Assembly (NCBI GenBank): GCA_947631675.1
Contig: CANRMG010000010.1
Coordinates: forward strand, 1 to 22,174
DNA length: 22,174 nucleotides
Direction: 5' to 3'
Source of the DNA: an uncultured Oscillospiraceae bacterium
GTDB taxonomy: Bacteria; Bacillota_A; Clostridia; Oscillospirales; Oscillospiraceae
Below are positions 21,251 to 22,174 of this stretch, piece by piece. Position 1 is the first letter of the stretch. The number at the start of each line of letters is the position of its first letter. The translations under genes were made by a program, and so were the position numbers. The notes under the pieces were generated by a model. The model saw nothing but the letters and a program-made list of their open reading frames with translations. It made no database searches and had not been told where the DNA came from.

Positions 21251-22174
21251 TCATTCTTCCTCCGCCTTCTTGGGCATATACTTCTCGATCTGCTCCACCT
21301 TCAGGCGCTTCAGCTCGCTGCGGGGCAGCAGGCTCAGAAGCTCCCAGCCCAGGTCCAGGGTCTCGATGATGGACCGGTTGGTCTGGTTGCCCTGGTTGAC
21401 GTAGCGCTGCTCGAACTCGTCGGCGAACTTGGCGAACTTCTTGTCCGTCTCGGACAGGGCCGCCTCGCCCAGAATGGTCATCAGCTCCTTGGCCTCCTTG
21501 CCGGCGGCGTAGGCGGAGAAGAGCTGGTTCATGGTGCCGGCGTGGTCCTCGCGGGTCCGGCCCTCGCCCACGCCCTTGTCCTTCAGACGGGAGAGGCTCG
21601 GCAGCACATCCACAGGGGGCACGATGCCCTTGCGGTGCAGCTCACGGGAGAGGATAATCTGGCCCTCGGTGATGTAGCCGGTCAGGTCGGGGATGGGGTG
21701 GGTCTTGTCGTCCTCGGGCATGGTGAGGATGGGGATCATGGTGATGGAGCCCTTCTTCCCCACCCGCCGGCCGGCGCGTTCATAGAGCGTCGCCAAGTCG
21801 GTGTACATGTAGCCGGGATAGCCGCGGCGGCCGGGGACTTCCTTCTTGGCCGCGGAGACCTCACGCAGGGCTTCGGCGTAGTTGGTGATGTCGGTCAGGA
21901 TGACCAGCACGTGCATGTCCTTCTCGAAGGCCAGGTACTCCGCCGCCGTCAGGGCCATACGGGGGGTGGAGATGCGCTCCACGGCGGGGTCGTTGGCAAG
22001 GTTGGAGAAGACCACGGTGCGGTCGATGGCGCCGGTGCGCCGGAAGTCGTTGATGAAGTACTCCGACTCTTCAAACGTAATGCCGATGGCGGCGAAGACC
22101 ACCGCGAAGCTCTCGTCGGTGCCCAGCACACGGGCCTGACGGGCGATCTGGGCGGCCAGGGCCGCGTGGGGCAG
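21251..22174 (-). CDS. ntpB: V-type ATP synthase subunit B, 5' end outside the window
   Basis: 308 codons of the C-terminal two thirds are present; the frame stays open to the window edge, where it reads [16 protein letters not shown], the segment just after the nucleotide-fold loop of subunit B. Further signatures are [17 protein letters not shown], the [21 protein letters not shown] stretch (split here), [19 protein letters not shown], and [22 protein letters not shown] is the non-catalytic nucleotide-binding subunit that alternates with A in the head. A small inverted repeat TGACCG/CGGTCA (21236-21253) overlaps the stop codon. Subunit A is expected just upstream, outside the window. Confidence 0.96.
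   Translation of the reverse strand: MPHAALAAQIARQARVLGTDESFAVVFAAIGITFEESEYFINDFRRTGAIDRTVVFSNLANDPAVERISTPRMALTAAEYLAFEKDMHVLVILTDITNYAEALREVSAAKKEVPGRRGYPGYMYTDLATLYERAGRRVGKKGSITMIPILTMPEDDKTHPIPDLTGYITEGQIILSRELHRKGIVPPVDVLPSLSRLKDKGVGEGRTREDHAGTMNQLFSAYAAGKEAKELMTILGEAALSETDKKFAKFADEFEQRYVNQGNQTNRSIIETLDLGWELLSLLPRSELKRLKVEQIEKYMPKKAEEE

Noticed and set aside
21236..21253. TGACCG/CGGTCA hairpin between V-ATPase subunits B and D
   Set aside because: Six base pairs overlapping a stop codon in an operon with tight spacing; too small to claim a function.
1..22174. CRISPR arrays, insertion sequences, rRNA genes
   Set aside because: No regularly spaced repeats, no transposase genes with terminal inverted repeats and no rRNA-like sequence were seen.

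Overview
The window looks like chromosomal DNA of a GC-rich, anaerobic Clostridia, most likely Oscillospirales. This is inferred from a V-type ATP synthase, clostridial-style proton-pumping membrane subunits, a tripartite (TRAP) sugar-acid importer, purine-rich Shine-Dalgarno sites before most genes, and dense GC-rich coding. The genus cannot be fixed from the sequence alone.

Left part (1-4948, + strand). Three consecutive NuoL/M/N-like proton-translocating subunits (the first truncated by the window edge) form the end of an energy-conversion complex operon. A monocistronic E2-acyltransferase-like protein follows; it has lost both residues of the HxxxDG catalytic motif. Its terminator loop contains the perfect -35 box of the next gene, tRNA-Arg(CCT).

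Island (5087-6583). The last 45 nt of the tRNA-Arg gene are repeated 1,497 bp downstream (43/45 identical, last 34 perfect). Between the copies lie, on the - strand, a relic of a tyrosine-recombinase C-terminus and a compact HEPN/MNT (HepT/MntA type) toxin-antitoxin operon with its own promoter, 8-nt gene overlap and terminator, plus a stretch with one doubtful 35-codon ORF. This reads as a decayed tRNA-integrated element that kept its toxin-antitoxin pair.

Central operon (6634-19459, - strand). Twelve closely packed genes run dgoD, ABC ATPase, ABC permease, GldG-like protein, DUF4340-like protein, dctQ, dctM, dctP, a PH-like protein, an IlvD/Edd dehydratase, a KDPG/KDPGal aldolase and a PfkB-type KDG kinase. 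The TRAP system would import sugar acids; DgoD and the IlvD-type enzyme would dehydrate them to 2-keto-3-deoxy acids; kinase and aldolase would yield pyruvate and glyceraldehyde 3-phosphate. The four-gene gliding-type ABC module (GldA/F/G plus DUF4340) in the middle has no obvious part in that pathway. A divergent FadR-type GntR regulator (19792-20502) sits across a 332-bp intergenic region holding a perfect palindrome, CTTGTATTACAAG, and an extended -10 promoter toward dgoD.

Right edge (20567-22174, - strand). V-type ATP synthase subunits D and B (B incomplete) are separated from the regulator by a bidirectional terminator.
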